Assembly (NCBI GenBank): GCA_021153285.1
Contig: JAGKTT010000020.1
Coordinates: forward strand, 16,563-80,562
Direction of reading: 5' to 3'
DNA length: 64,000 bases
DNA from: Bacteroidia bacterium
Lineage (GTDB): Bacteria > Bacteroidota > Bacteroidia > Bacteroidales > UBA932
The notes under the pieces are model-generated. The model was not told the DNA's origin. It did no database searches and saw only the letters and a list, made by a program, of their open reading frames with translations. Position numbers and translations under genes: made by a program. Below, one piece after another: positions 56,122 to 64,000 of this stretch. Positions within the stretch are counted from its first letter, which is position 1; each line of letters opens with the position of its first letter.

Positions 56122-57612
56122 ATGGCAAATCCGTTGAAACAATTGGCCGGGCAGACTGTTATTTATGGTCTCAGTACCATATTGGCCCGCATCATAAATT
56201 TTCTTTTTGTTCCTATCTACACAAGGCTTCTCACTCCTGAAAGCTACGGCGTGGTTACGGAATTTATGGCATATATCGCTGTACTTCAGGTGGTTCTGGT
56301 ACTCGGACTTGAAACCGGATGCTTCCGCTTCGCCAATAAGGAAGGGGTCGATCCGAAGAAGGTCTATTCCAATGCATTCGTAACGGTGTTCTGCATCAGT
56401 GCTACCTTCCTGGCTCTGATGATTGCCTTTGCTTCGCCTATCGCGTCTCTTCTGGGCTATGAAGGATACCAGTCCTGCATAATGTATATGGGTGGAATAC
56501 TGGCGCTGGATGCTGTGACCGCAATTCTGTTTGCAAGACTTCGTCAGGAGAATAAGGCGCTTAAGTTCGCGATTTTCAAGACAATAAAGATAATTACAGA
56601 GACAGCGGCCAACCTTTTCCTCTTTCTTTGGTTCCCTAAGCACCTCGATTCGGCACGCTGGCTTCTGCATTTCATTTCGGAGACTCCGGATTTCAGCTAT
56701 GTGATATTTGCGATATTCATCAGCTGTATCGTATGCGGGCTTCTGTTCATACCTGACTTCACGAAGCTCAGCTTCAGACTTGATCCTAAACTGCTCCGTC
56801 AGATGCTTGCATATTCGCTTCCGCTTATGGTAGCTGCACTTCCGGGTGTAGTCAATGATTTCCTTGACAGAATCCTGTTCAGGTTCTTCGATACCAATGC
56901 AGACGCGTGGAGATCATCTCTGGGACTGTATCAGGCTGCTGTGAAGCTGGCTGTGATAATGAATCTCTTCATCCAGATGTTCCGATATGCAGCCGAACCA
57001 TTCTTCTTCAGAAGGGCTCGTGAAAAGGATTCCAAGGAACTGTATGCCTCTGTGCAGGAATACTTTACAGCCTTCTGCGGATTGGTGTTCCTCGGAGTGA
57101 TATTGTATATTGATATTATTGCCCTGATTCTCGGTCCGCAGTTCCGCTCGGCAGTGGGAATCGTGCCGATAATGCTCCTGTCCTATATGATTCTGGGAAT
57201 GCTTTTCAATGTATCGATGTGGTACAAGCTATCGGGAAAGACCAATATGGCCATCTGGATCACTCTTTCCGGACTGCTGGTGACAGCTGTCGTCATAATC
57301 CTCTTTATGCCGAAGTATTCTTATTGGGCGGCAGCCTTCGGCCATCTTGCCAGTTATGCGGTGATGTTTGCCATCAGTTCCCTTCTTGGAGCCAGATATT
57401 ATCCGATTCCATACCGCTGGGGCCGTCTGGCATTGATTTTCGTGATAATGGGGGCGGTTTACGGAACTTCTATGCTTGTGGACAATACTCTCTTTACCGG
57501 TGTCGTACTCGGGCAATCACCGGCGGGAACGGTTACAGCCAAACTTGCTGTGCACACTGTCCTGATAGGCCTTTATGGTGTAGCAGTCTGGAAGACTATC
57601 CGTAAATCTTAA
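56122..57612 (+). CDS. Polysaccharide flippase (Wzx/MATE-like, oligosaccharide export family)
   Basis: A 496-residue inner-membrane protein with about 14 hydrophobic segments. It starts with the family's typical LKQLAGQTVIYGLSTILARIIN and FVPIYTRLLTPESYG. Such proteins flip lipid-linked oligosaccharides across the membrane for capsule, O-antigen or glycoprotein synthesis. No glycosyltransferases are next to it, so the cargo is not indicated. It stands alone, with its own promoter in the shared palindrome and its own terminator. Confidence 0.88.
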   Translation: MANPLKQLAGQTVIYGLSTILARIINFLFVPIYTRLLTPESYGVVTEFMAYIAVLQVVLVLGLETGCFRFANKEGVDPKKVYSNAFVTVFCISATFLALMIAFASPIASLLGYEGYQSCIMYMGGILALDAVTAILFARLRQENKALKFAIFKTIKIITETAANLFLFLWFPKHLDSARWLLHFISETPDFSYVIFAIFISCIVCGLLFIPDFTKLSFRLDPKLLRQMLAYSLPLMVAALPGVVNDFLDRILFRFFDTNADAWRSSLGLYQAAVKLAVIMNLFIQMFRYAAEPFFFRRAREKDSKELYASVQEYFTAFCGLVFLGVILYIDIIALILGPQFRSAVGIVPIMLLSYMILGMLFNVSMWYKLSGKTNMAIWITLSGLLVTAVVIILFMPKYSYWAAAFGHLASYAVMFAISSLLGARYYPIPYRWGRLALIFVIMGAVYGTSMLVDNTLFTGVVLGQSPAGTVTAKLAVHTVLIGLYGVAVWKTIRKS

Positions 57613-57615
57613 ATA

Positions 57616-57651
57616 ATAAGGTCTGGAGCCCTGATGGATTCCAGACCTTAT
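57616..57651. terminator. Convergent terminator after the flippase
   Basis: A perfect 12-bp stem ATAAGGTCTGGA (57616-57627) with TCCAGACCTTAT (57640-57651), then CAAATTTTCT. It sits between convergent genes and could serve both. Confidence 0.8.
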
Positions 57652-57671
57652 CAAATTTTCTATCAGAATTG

Positions 57672-58487
57672 TTAAAGAGCTGAAGCTCCGTAGAGTCCCA
57701 TATCTCCGTCTTCGGAGAAGAGTATCTTCACATCCTTTCCAGTTTCGTACGGGAATGTCTGGATGCGCTCGTGCATTGCTGCTTCGAAATGAGGATATCC
57801 TGCAGCGATTCCACCGCCAAAGACAATGGCTTCCGGGTCATAAGCAAAGAGGATGGCCTTTGCGAGTTCTCCCAGATGGCATCCGAATTCGTTCCATAGA
57901 GCGATTGCCTCTGCATCACCAGCCTTTGCCTTGGCAGAAAGCTCTGCTCCCGTAGTATTGTGAGCCACAAAGAAAGGAGTGCTGCAATAGCTTTCGTAAT
58001 CCTTGTCGAGATAGTAGAGGCAGCCGACTTCGCCGGCTCCGGCATTTCGTCCTTCATAGAGTTTTCCTCCGACGATGACTCCGGCTCCGACTCCAGTTCC
58101 GAGGGTAACTCCTACCATATCCGAGTAGCCCTGTCCTTTTCCGAATCGGCTTTCTCCGAGGGTGAAGCAGTTCGAGTCATTGTTGACCTGCACCGGTATA
58201 TTGAACCTTTCCTCGAGAATGTCCTTAAGATGAACTTCCACCCAGGACGGGATATTGGCGGCATTATACACAATACCTCTGCGGGTGTCGACTACAGAAG
58301 GGACGCCGATGCCGATTGATTCCACTCCTTCGCAGAGCACTTCGCTTATCAGCCCTGCAACTGTCTCGAGCACTTCTTCGCAGCTACCCTTTGCAGGACA
58401 GACCGCCTTGGCTTTTCTGATTATGTTCTGCCCATCCACAAGGGCTGCTCTGATGTTTGTACCTCCAAGGTCTACTCCGATTCTCAT
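57672..58487 (-). CDS. ROK-family sugar kinase lacking the zinc motif
   Basis: A 271-residue cytoplasmic sugar kinase. The N-terminal phosphate loop GVDLGGTNIRAALVDG, the sugar-binding NNDSNCF with a catalytic-type Asp, and TLGTGVGAGVIVGG are typical of ROK. The usual zinc site (GH...CxCGxxGCxE) is missing: the region reads GEVGCLYYLDKDYESYCSTPFFV. It follows the GH20 hexosaminidase gene by 17 bases. Phosphorylation of released N-acetylhexosamine is therefore a fair guess, with glucokinase as the alternative given the starch genes nearby in the genome. Confidence 0.82.
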   Translation of the reverse strand: MRIGVDLGGTNIRAALVDGQNIIRKAKAVCPAKGSCEEVLETVAGLISEVLCEGVESIGIGVPSVVDTRRGIVYNAANIPSWVEVHLKDILEERFNIPVQVNNDSNCFTLGESRFGKGQGYSDMVGVTLGTGVGAGVIVGGKLYEGRNAGAGEVGCLYYLDKDYESYCSTPFFVAHNTTGAELSAKAKAGDAEAIALWNEFGCHLGELAKAILFAYDPEAIVFGGGIAAGYPHFEAAMHERIQTFPYETGKDVKILFSEDGDMGLYGASAL

Positions 58488-58504
58488 ATTTAATGTTTTA
58501 TGTG

Positions 58505-60832
58505 TTATTTGACAATGATTTCATCGATGAAAAGGAAACCGGGACTTCCTGCACCCGGATGCCAGTCCGGTAGCGAAGTATAGCATCCTGCTGTGACCTT
58601 GAGATATCTTGCTGATGTCTCATCCAGTCTTAAGGTGTAGTCCTGACAGCCGTTCGCATCGTCCATCCGGCCTTCGCATTCAATATCCATATGTGCGGCT
58701 TCGGTGAATGTCTTGCCATCCTCTGACGTAAGCACTGTGAAACTTGTAGGGTTCATTATCCAATCGTACTTGAATACGATGGTGCTTAGAGTGATTTCCG
58801 AATATGTGGTTCCTCCCATATCGATGATTGCTTCGAATGGTCGGTTGTACCATCCGCCGAAGTCCCCGCTGTTGTACGGACCCTCTCCGATGACTCCGTC
58901 AGTCAGGAGGTCAGGGCAGGTGAATGTGTAGTTCGGATGTGTGTCTGTAAGGATCTTGACAGGACGTCCCATTGCCTTGTGTGCAGAGAAGTCCTTTACG
59001 AATATTCTTCCGGACATCTCTCCTCTCTGGCTTCTTGCCTTGAGGGTACAGTTTTCGCTGATCTTGACAGGTCCTGTATACAGAGGAGAATCAACGGTAG
59101 GGTCGCTTCCGTCCAGAGTATATCGGATAGGTGTCTCGCCCTGTGCTTCGAGAACGACACTGACACCGTCCTTTACATTGACTATGCCCCTTGCATCGAA
59201 GAGATGGTCTCCGTATCTGTAGCCCATAACATCATAAATGCCGCAGAAATCGTCCGCGCTGTCAAGGAATCTCTCCCAGTTCTTGGTTTCAGGTTCGCAC
59301 CATTGTACCTCAGCAAGAGCTGCAAGACGAGGTAGGAGCATATAGTGAAGATGATCAGGAGTCGCGATGTATTCTGTCCAGAGATTGGCCTGGACACCGA
59401 GAATGTGTCCCTTTTCCTCCTCTGTCATACTTGCGGTGACAGGCTCGTATGAGTAGCATTTTTCCACTGGAAGGAAACCTCCGATCGCAAGTGGCTCGTT
59501 TTCCTTATCAAGTGCCTGATAGTAATCCAGATAGAAGAATGTGTTAGGGGTCATAATCGCATCGTGTCCCATACGCACGGCCTGAAGACCTCCGGCAACG
59601 CCTCTCCACGACATCACTGTAGCATTAGGGGCAATCTCACCTTCGAGGATCTCATCCCATCCGATGAGCTTCTTGCCTTTTGAGGCGAGGAACTTTTCCA
59701 TTCTCGATGTTACATAACCCTGGAGATAGTGCTCTGCCTTGAATCTTTCGTCATCCTTCAGCCCGAGCTCCTTGATCTTTGCCTGGCAGTGAGGGCATTC
59801 CTCCCAACGCACCTTAGGACATTCGTCACCGCCGATATGGACATATTCGGCAGGGAAGAGTTCGCATACTTCTGTAAGGACATCCTCGAGGAACTGCATA
59901 GTGCTCTCTTTTCCTACGCAGAGCACATCATCTGCAACACCCCATTTACCCCACACGTCATACGGACCTCCTGTACAACCGAGTTCCGGATATGCGGCGA
60001 GTGCTGCAAGCATATGTCCGGGAAGATCGATTTCAGGGATTATCGTAATGCCCTTTGCTGCTGCATAGTCAAGTATTTCCCTTACCTGATCCTGAGTGAA
60101 ATAACATCCTTCTCCGTAAGGTGTTCCGTCATATGTCTCATTTTCGAAGAGATGCCCCACGAGAGTCTGCTTTCTGATCGATCCGACCTCTGTCAGACGT
60201 GGATATTTCTTTATCTCAAGTCTCCATCCCTGATCATCAGTGAGATGCCAGTGGAGAGTATTCAGCTTGTGGACTTCCATAATGTCCAGATATCTCTTCA
60301 CCTCGTCCATATCGAAGAAATGACGTGATACGTCCATATGCAGACCGCGGTATCCGAAGCGCGGTTCATCCTTGATGGCCACGCACTGAAGGGTCCAATC
60401 CTTGTCTGCGGCCTCGGCCTTACCGAAGATTTCTGCAGGGAGCATCTGCTTTATGGTCTGGATGGCGTAGTTGAATCCTCTGAGCGAGGAAGCCTTGATT
60501 ACTGCACTCTTCTTGTTGATATTCAATGTGTAAGCTTCTTCCGGAAGAGATGCGTCGTATGTGAAAAGGAAGTGGGTCGCAGCATCTGTACCGTTGATTG
60601 TGCTAGTCTGGCCTGTCACAAGTGCAAGCTGGTCTGCGAATATCCTGATGACTCCGGCCGAGCCTTTGTCGAGATCTTCTGCGAAGCGGATGTCTGCTCC
60701 GGCAGCATTGAATGTTCCGCTCAGGATGTTTACTTCATTAGGGTAAGGTACGACGCTTAGTGTGCCTTTGTCAGTGGTTTTGCAAGAAATTACCGCGGCT
60801 GCTACTGCCGCAAGGAAGATTAATCTTCTCAT
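58505..60832 (-). CDS. GH20 beta-N-acetylhexosaminidase lipoprotein
   Basis: A 775-residue envelope enzyme that removes terminal beta-linked GlcNAc or GalNAc. Lipobox VISC (Cys17). The GH20b-type N-domain (about 25-150) precedes the catalytic barrel (GYRGLHMDVSRHF, NTLHWHLTDDQGWR), whose catalytic pair Asp336-Glu337 lies in HIGGDECPK. A chitobiase-type C-terminal domain follows (VVLEAQGETPIRYTLDGSDP), then a F5/8-type beta-sandwich (about 640-775). Host mucin glycans, chitin or peptidoglycan fragments are possible substrates. A -7 box TATATTTG lies on the minus strand at 60866-60859. Confidence 0.92.
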   Translation of the reverse strand: MRRLIFLAAVAAAVISCKTTDKGTLSVVPYPNEVNILSGTFNAAGADIRFAEDLDKGSAGVIRIFADQLALVTGQTSTINGTDAATHFLFTYDASLPEEAYTLNINKKSAVIKASSLRGFNYAIQTIKQMLPAEIFGKAEAADKDWTLQCVAIKDEPRFGYRGLHMDVSRHFFDMDEVKRYLDIMEVHKLNTLHWHLTDDQGWRLEIKKYPRLTEVGSIRKQTLVGHLFENETYDGTPYGEGCYFTQDQVREILDYAAAKGITIIPEIDLPGHMLAALAAYPELGCTGGPYDVWGKWGVADDVLCVGKESTMQFLEDVLTEVCELFPAEYVHIGGDECPKVRWEECPHCQAKIKELGLKDDERFKAEHYLQGYVTSRMEKFLASKGKKLIGWDEILEGEIAPNATVMSWRGVAGGLQAVRMGHDAIMTPNTFFYLDYYQALDKENEPLAIGGFLPVEKCYSYEPVTASMTEEEKGHILGVQANLWTEYIATPDHLHYMLLPRLAALAEVQWCEPETKNWERFLDSADDFCGIYDVMGYRYGDHLFDARGIVNVKDGVSVVLEAQGETPIRYTLDGSDPTVDSPLYTGPVKISENCTLKARSQRGEMSGRIFVKDFSAHKAMGRPVKILTDTHPNYTFTCPDLLTDGVIGEGPYNSGDFGGWYNRPFEAIIDMGGTTYSEITLSTIVFKYDWIMNPTSFTVLTSEDGKTFTEAAHMDIECEGRMDDANGCQDYTLRLDETSARYLKVTAGCYTSLPDWHPGAGSPGFLFIDEIIVK

Positions 60833-60858
60833 AGACTTATGGTTATCAGTTTATCTTG

Positions 60859-60866
60859 CAAATATA
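60859..60866 (-). promoter_or_regulatory. -7 box for the GH20-ROK unit
   Basis: TATATTTG on the minus strand (CAAATATA on plus), 26 bases before the GH20 start. A clear -33 box is not visible. Confidence 0.4.
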
Positions 60867-60886
60867 AGAAAACCTATTGAAAACCA

Positions 60887-62554
60887 CTATAGGAATATCA
60901 GCATTATTATCTGAGCGGATATCACTCTGAGGAATATGCTGGCCGGATACACGGTGGCATAAGCCACTGCTGGATCTTCTCCTTCTCCGTCAGGATCGGC
61001 AAAGTCCAATGCGAAAGGATTGGCCATCGCTCCGCAGAGCATACCGATATTGTCTGAATAGTCTGTCTTGAATAATTTGCCGGCGACGAATGCAGTGATA
61101 AGAACGGGCACTATGGCGAGTCCGAGACTGATGATCACCCATTTAAGTCCTTCGGCTGTGAATACGGTATCAAAGAATCCTGCTCCGGCGCTGAGTCCGA
61201 GGCCGGCAAGGTATATGGTCAATCCGAGCTGTCGCAGCATAAGATTCGCGCTGCGGCTCATATAGATGGACAGGTGCATACGCGGACCGAAGGCCCCCAT
61301 AATAAGGCCGACAATGATAGGTCCACCGGCAATGCCGAGCTTTACCGGCATACTCATTCCTGGAAATGCGAACGGAATGCTTCCGAGAATGAGGCCTAGG
61401 ACAATGCCGACAAATATTGCGAAAAGGTTTGGATTACTGAGTTCCTTGGCCTGATTTCCGAGACGGGTGCTGACATTTTCGATGGCTCTTTCCTCTCCCA
61501 CGATGGTGAGTTTGTCTCCAAGCTGGAGCCTGAGCGAACGTGAGGGGAGAAGGTCGATTCCTGCACGGGTCACACGTGTTATATTGATGCCATATGAGTT
61601 GCGGAGTCTCAATGAACCTAACTTGACTCCGTTAAGTTCAGGCTTGGTTACCAGCACCTTACGGGAGATGAGCTGGTTGTCTATGGAGTTCCAGTCGATA
61701 CCTTTCTTGTTCCAGTCCACGTCCTCCTTCTGTCCGAAGAGTGTCTTGACGCGTTCCACGTCGCTCTTTCCCGAGGTGACCAGAAGATGCTCGTTTTCCT
61801 CAATGATGGTCTCGGAAGTCGGGATTATCACCTTTCCGTCCTTCCAGATTCGCGAAATCACAAAATGGCAGTCTGCATTCTTGCGGATCTCCATAATGGT
61901 CTTCCCGAAGACAGCCGGATTGCTTACCTGATATTCTGCGACGAATGTATTGTCTGATGCGTGGTCCTGGCTCTTCTTTCCTTTCTTGCCGATGATGGCA
62001 CGAAGAAATATCACGCAGAGTATCATTCCGATCAGGCCGAAAGGATAGCCGACGGCGCAGGCCATTGCCATATTGTTTGCACCGGCAATATTGTCAGGTT
62101 TCACCTGCAGGAGGGCCTGCTGGGCCGCTCCAAGCATCGGGGTATTGGTGACTGCTCCGGAAAGAAGTCCCATCATATCACCGATGGAAATGCCTGTAGT
62201 CCAATGCAATATCACCGCCATAGCAGTGCCGGTGACCATCAGGAAAATTCCCAGCAGATTAAGTTTTACTCCTCCCTCCTTGAAGGAAGAGAAGAAACCG
62301 GGACCAACCTGCACTCCCAGAGCATAAATGAACAGGATGAGTCCGAAGTTCTGGAGCATTGTCAGCATATCCTGATTTATCTTCAGGCCTAGATGCCCGG
62401 CCAGAATGCCCGCAAAGAAGACAAATGTCACTCCCAGGGATATACCTTTTATCTTTATCTGCCCAAGGGCGAGGCCTGCTGCGCATATCAGCGCAAGCAC
62501 AAGCGTCGCCTGAACAAAAGTCTGTTCAGTGAATATTTCGATGAACCAATCCAT
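60887..62554 (-). CDS. AspT/YidE/YbjL-type transporter with two TrkA-C domains
   Basis: A 555-residue inner-membrane antiporter-family protein. Two sets of about five to six membrane segments (about 1-190 and 370-555; duplicated GLSLGPG-like halves) flank a cytoplasmic part with two TrkA-C (RCK_C) domains (VSNPAVFGKTIMEIRK and VTKPELNGVKLGSLRL, about 205-365). This is the AAE family, whose known member AspT exchanges aspartate for alanine; most relatives have unknown cargo. It is the last gene of a three-gene unit, 3 bases after the second chromate-transporter half. Confidence 0.85.
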   Translation of the reverse strand: MDWFIEIFTEQTFVQATLVLALICAAGLALGQIKIKGISLGVTFVFFAGILAGHLGLKINQDMLTMLQNFGLILFIYALGVQVGPGFFSSFKEGGVKLNLLGIFLMVTGTAMAVILHWTTGISIGDMMGLLSGAVTNTPMLGAAQQALLQVKPDNIAGANNMAMACAVGYPFGLIGMILCVIFLRAIIGKKGKKSQDHASDNTFVAEYQVSNPAVFGKTIMEIRKNADCHFVISRIWKDGKVIIPTSETIIEENEHLLVTSGKSDVERVKTLFGQKEDVDWNKKGIDWNSIDNQLISRKVLVTKPELNGVKLGSLRLRNSYGINITRVTRAGIDLLPSRSLRLQLGDKLTIVGEERAIENVSTRLGNQAKELSNPNLFAIFVGIVLGLILGSIPFAFPGMSMPVKLGIAGGPIIVGLIMGAFGPRMHLSIYMSRSANLMLRQLGLTIYLAGLGLSAGAGFFDTVFTAEGLKWVIISLGLAIVPVLITAFVAGKLFKTDYSDNIGMLCGAMANPFALDFADPDGEGEDPAVAYATVYPASIFLRVISAQIIMLIFL

Positions 62555-62557
62555 TTC

Positions 62558-63106
62558 TTAATATATTAAGAGTCCGGCCAATGCTCCTAGTCCTATGACG
62601 GAGAACGGGCCGAGCTTTTTGAAATACAAAGCTATGAATGCAGATATGCACAGCACATAGCTTTTCCAATCGATGAAGTTTTCCGGTGTGGCGAGTCCAA
62701 GGGCCGCCGTTCCGATGAGTCCCAATGTCGCCGGCTTAAGTCCCGACATTATTCCCTGGAACATATAATGGTCCTTCCATCTTTCATATACCCTGCATAT
62801 AGCAAGTACGATGATGAAGGAAGGTAATACTACTGCAAAAGTGGCTGTGGCTGAGCCGAGTATGCACAGAAACTCAGAAGCTCCTGTTCTGGCGAGTACT
62901 TCATATCCTATATATGTGGCAGAGTTGATGCCTATCGGACCGGGTGTCATCTGCGAGATGGCCACAATGTCGGTAAAGGTGACCTCGTCGATCCAACCGT
63001 GGACTGTGACGACCTCATTCTGTATCAGAGACAGCATAGCATATCCACCACCGATGGTGAACATACCTATAATGAAGAACGTGCTGAACAGTTCGAGAAA
63101 TATCAT
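62558..63106 (-). CDS. Chromate transporter subunit (ChrA half, second gene)
   Basis: A 182-residue membrane protein with the ChrA-domain signature FFIIGMFTIGGGYAML, then ISQMTPGPIGINSATYIGY. It is one half of a two-gene (short-chain) CHR transporter with the gene directly upstream (3-base gap). Known members export chromate; the natural anion in an anaerobic gut bacterium is unknown. Confidence 0.87.
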   Translation of the reverse strand: MIFLELFSTFFIIGMFTIGGGYAMLSLIQNEVVTVHGWIDEVTFTDIVAISQMTPGPIGINSATYIGYEVLARTGASEFLCILGSATATFAVVLPSFIIVLAICRVYERWKDHYMFQGIMSGLKPATLGLIGTAALGLATPENFIDWKSYVLCISAFIALYFKKLGPFSVIGLGALAGLLIY

Positions 63107-63109
63107 ACC

Positions 63110-63646
63110 TTACCTTTTATTGTTATACCAGCTTATGAAGGCTGCTGCCGCAATGACACATATCAATATATATATAGGGGATACTTTCAGGAAGCACACC
63201 AGTATCATCGAAGACGCTACGATGACCCACGACCACCATCTCATCTTTGTCGCTTTGATCATATCGATCATCGGCACTCCGATCAATGCTACCACCACCG
63301 GGCGGATTCCCTTGAATGCCTTTATCACATATTCGTTGTCCTTGAACTCTGTGAAAAACATTGCTACCATAAGAATGATAAGGAAAGGGGGGAGACAACT
63401 TGCGATAGTTGCGACCACGCTTCCTTTTGTCCCTCTCAATTTATGCCCTGTCAATATGGAAATATTCACAGCAAAAAGTCCGGGAGCGGTCTGGGCAAGA
63501 GTGATTATGTCGACAAAATCTTCGTCATTAAGCCATTTTCTTTCGACAAGCTCACTTTTTATCGCCGCAATCATCGGAATTCCACCTCCGATGGTGAAAG
63601 CTCCAATTTTTGCGAAAACAAGGAATATTTGCCACAAGCTTGCCAT
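63110..63646 (-). CDS. Chromate transporter subunit (ChrA half, first gene)
   Basis: A 178-residue membrane protein with FLVFAKIGAFTIGGGIPMI and TLAQTAPGLFAVNISILTGH, matching the ChrA domain and paralogous to the following gene. Short CHR proteins normally act as antiparallel pairs, which fits the tight two-gene arrangement. The aspartate/alanine-type transporter is in the same transcript. Confidence 0.87.
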   Translation of the reverse strand: MASLWQIFLVFAKIGAFTIGGGIPMIAAIKSELVERKWLNDEDFVDIITLAQTAPGLFAVNISILTGHKLRGTKGSVVATIASCLPPFLIILMVAMFFTEFKDNEYVIKAFKGIRPVVVALIGVPMIDMIKATKMRWWSWVIVASSMILVCFLKVSPIYILICVIAAAAFISWYNNKR

Positions 63647-63723
63647 ATTTTTCCGGTTTTTTACCCTTTTTGGACGTTTTCAAGGCAAAATTAGAAAAAA
63701 TATTGAAAAAAATGTGAAAAATA

Positions 63724-63754
63724 TTTGGAGATTAAAAAAATGTCCGTATCTTTG
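63724..63754 (+). promoter_or_regulatory. rRNA operon promoter (Bacteroides consensus)
   Basis: TTTG (63724-63727), exactly 19 bases, then TATCTTTG (63747-63754): a perfect match to the TTTG / TAnnTTTG promoter of Bacteroidetes primary sigma factor, with A-rich sequence upstream. It implies a leader of about 160 bases before mature 16S rRNA. No tRNA gene is seen in the leader. Confidence 0.85.
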
Positions 63755-63920
63755 CAGCCCATTTGAGAAACAACGGTAACTCAAACGGACTAAAAAAGTT
63801 CATTGAAAAGATTGAAGGAAAGTACAAGAAGCAAGTACCGAGAAATACAATTTATCGAGAAGCGTTAATTTCTTTGGAAATTATAAGTGTCAGGACAAAC
63901 TAGAGAAATATAAAAACTAT

Positions 63921-64000
63921 ACAATGAAGAGTTTGATCCTGGCTCAGGATGAACGCTAGCGGCAGGCTTAACACATGCAAGTCGAGGGGCAGCGCGAATG
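63921..64000 (+). rRNA. 16S ribosomal RNA, 5' end (continues beyond window)
   Basis: Contains the universal primer region AGAGTTTGATCCTGGCTCAG beginning at 63928, then GATGAACGCTAGCGGCAGGC and the Bacteroidales-type AAGTCGAGGGGCAGC. The mature 5' end is placed about seven bases before the primer site. Only the first 80 bases are in the window. Confidence 0.97.

Noticed and set aside
56077..56670. 198-codon N-terminal extension of the cyclophilin
   Set aside because: It overlaps the divergent flippase gene and would bury a good lipoprotein signal peptide that starts at 56076.
63755..63920. tRNA or other RNA gene in the 16S leader
   Set aside because: No cloverleaf or conserved RNA motif was recognised in the leader.

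Overview
The window comes from a member of the Bacteroidales, probably an uncultured gut or rumen species. The evidence is the 5' end of a Bacteroidales-type 16S rRNA gene at the right edge, a SusC/SusD pair, many Bacteroidetes-style lipoproteins, and promoters of the form TTTG-N19-TAnnTTTG. The genus cannot be resolved from the sequence alone.

Layout. (1) 1-2150: the end of metG, then murB. Both carry in-frame insertions of short repeat elements, and a palindromic element lies between them. (2) 2249-44242: an unusually large alpha-glucan (starch-type) utilisation region. It has susC and susD; a LytS/LytTR two-component system; a run of secreted enzymes (three GH13 enzymes, one of them fused to a GH127 module, plus an alkaline phosphatase-like protein, a GH31 alpha-glucosidase, another neopullulanase-like GH13 and a GH28/GH49-like beta-helix enzyme); and, on the minus strand, a four-repeat starch-binding surface lipoprotein with a GH13 lipoprotein. 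murA and a REP-associated transposase flanked by 51-bp hairpin arrays interrupt it. It resumes with a broken pullulanase, a GH13 lipoprotein, a second neopullulanase-like paralogue, a GH97 SusB homologue, a 45-residue peptide gene, a fimbrillin-like binding lipoprotein and a fimbrillin-CBM-GH13 chimera. (3) 44348-48367: an aminotransferase, a CoA-transferase, and a second REP-associated transposase with its own, different palindromes. (4) 48461-63646: ordinary core genes (uvrA, a uridine-kinase-like protein, a CPBP protease, a menA-like gene, a HAD hydrolase, a cyclophilin, a flippase, a ROK kinase, a GH20 hexosaminidase, an AspT-type transporter and a two-gene chromate transporter). (5) 63724-64000: an rRNA promoter and the start of 16S rRNA.

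How it may work together (inference). Surface lipoproteins bind and nick alpha-glucan. SusC/SusD import the oligosaccharides. The periplasmic neopullulanase-like enzymes, GH31 and GH97 finish the conversion to glucose. The two-component system sits at the head of the enzyme run, where the classical Bacteroides sus locus has SusR.

Most unusual items: two distinct transposase-plus-palindrome (RAYT/REP) systems, one with an exactly periodic 51-bp array; the GH13-GH127 fusion; a binding module inserted inside a fimbrillin-like domain; low-complexity Q/R/G/P-rich inserts in four secreted proteins of one operon; and paralogous amylases that differ by a lipobox Cys/Ser change.
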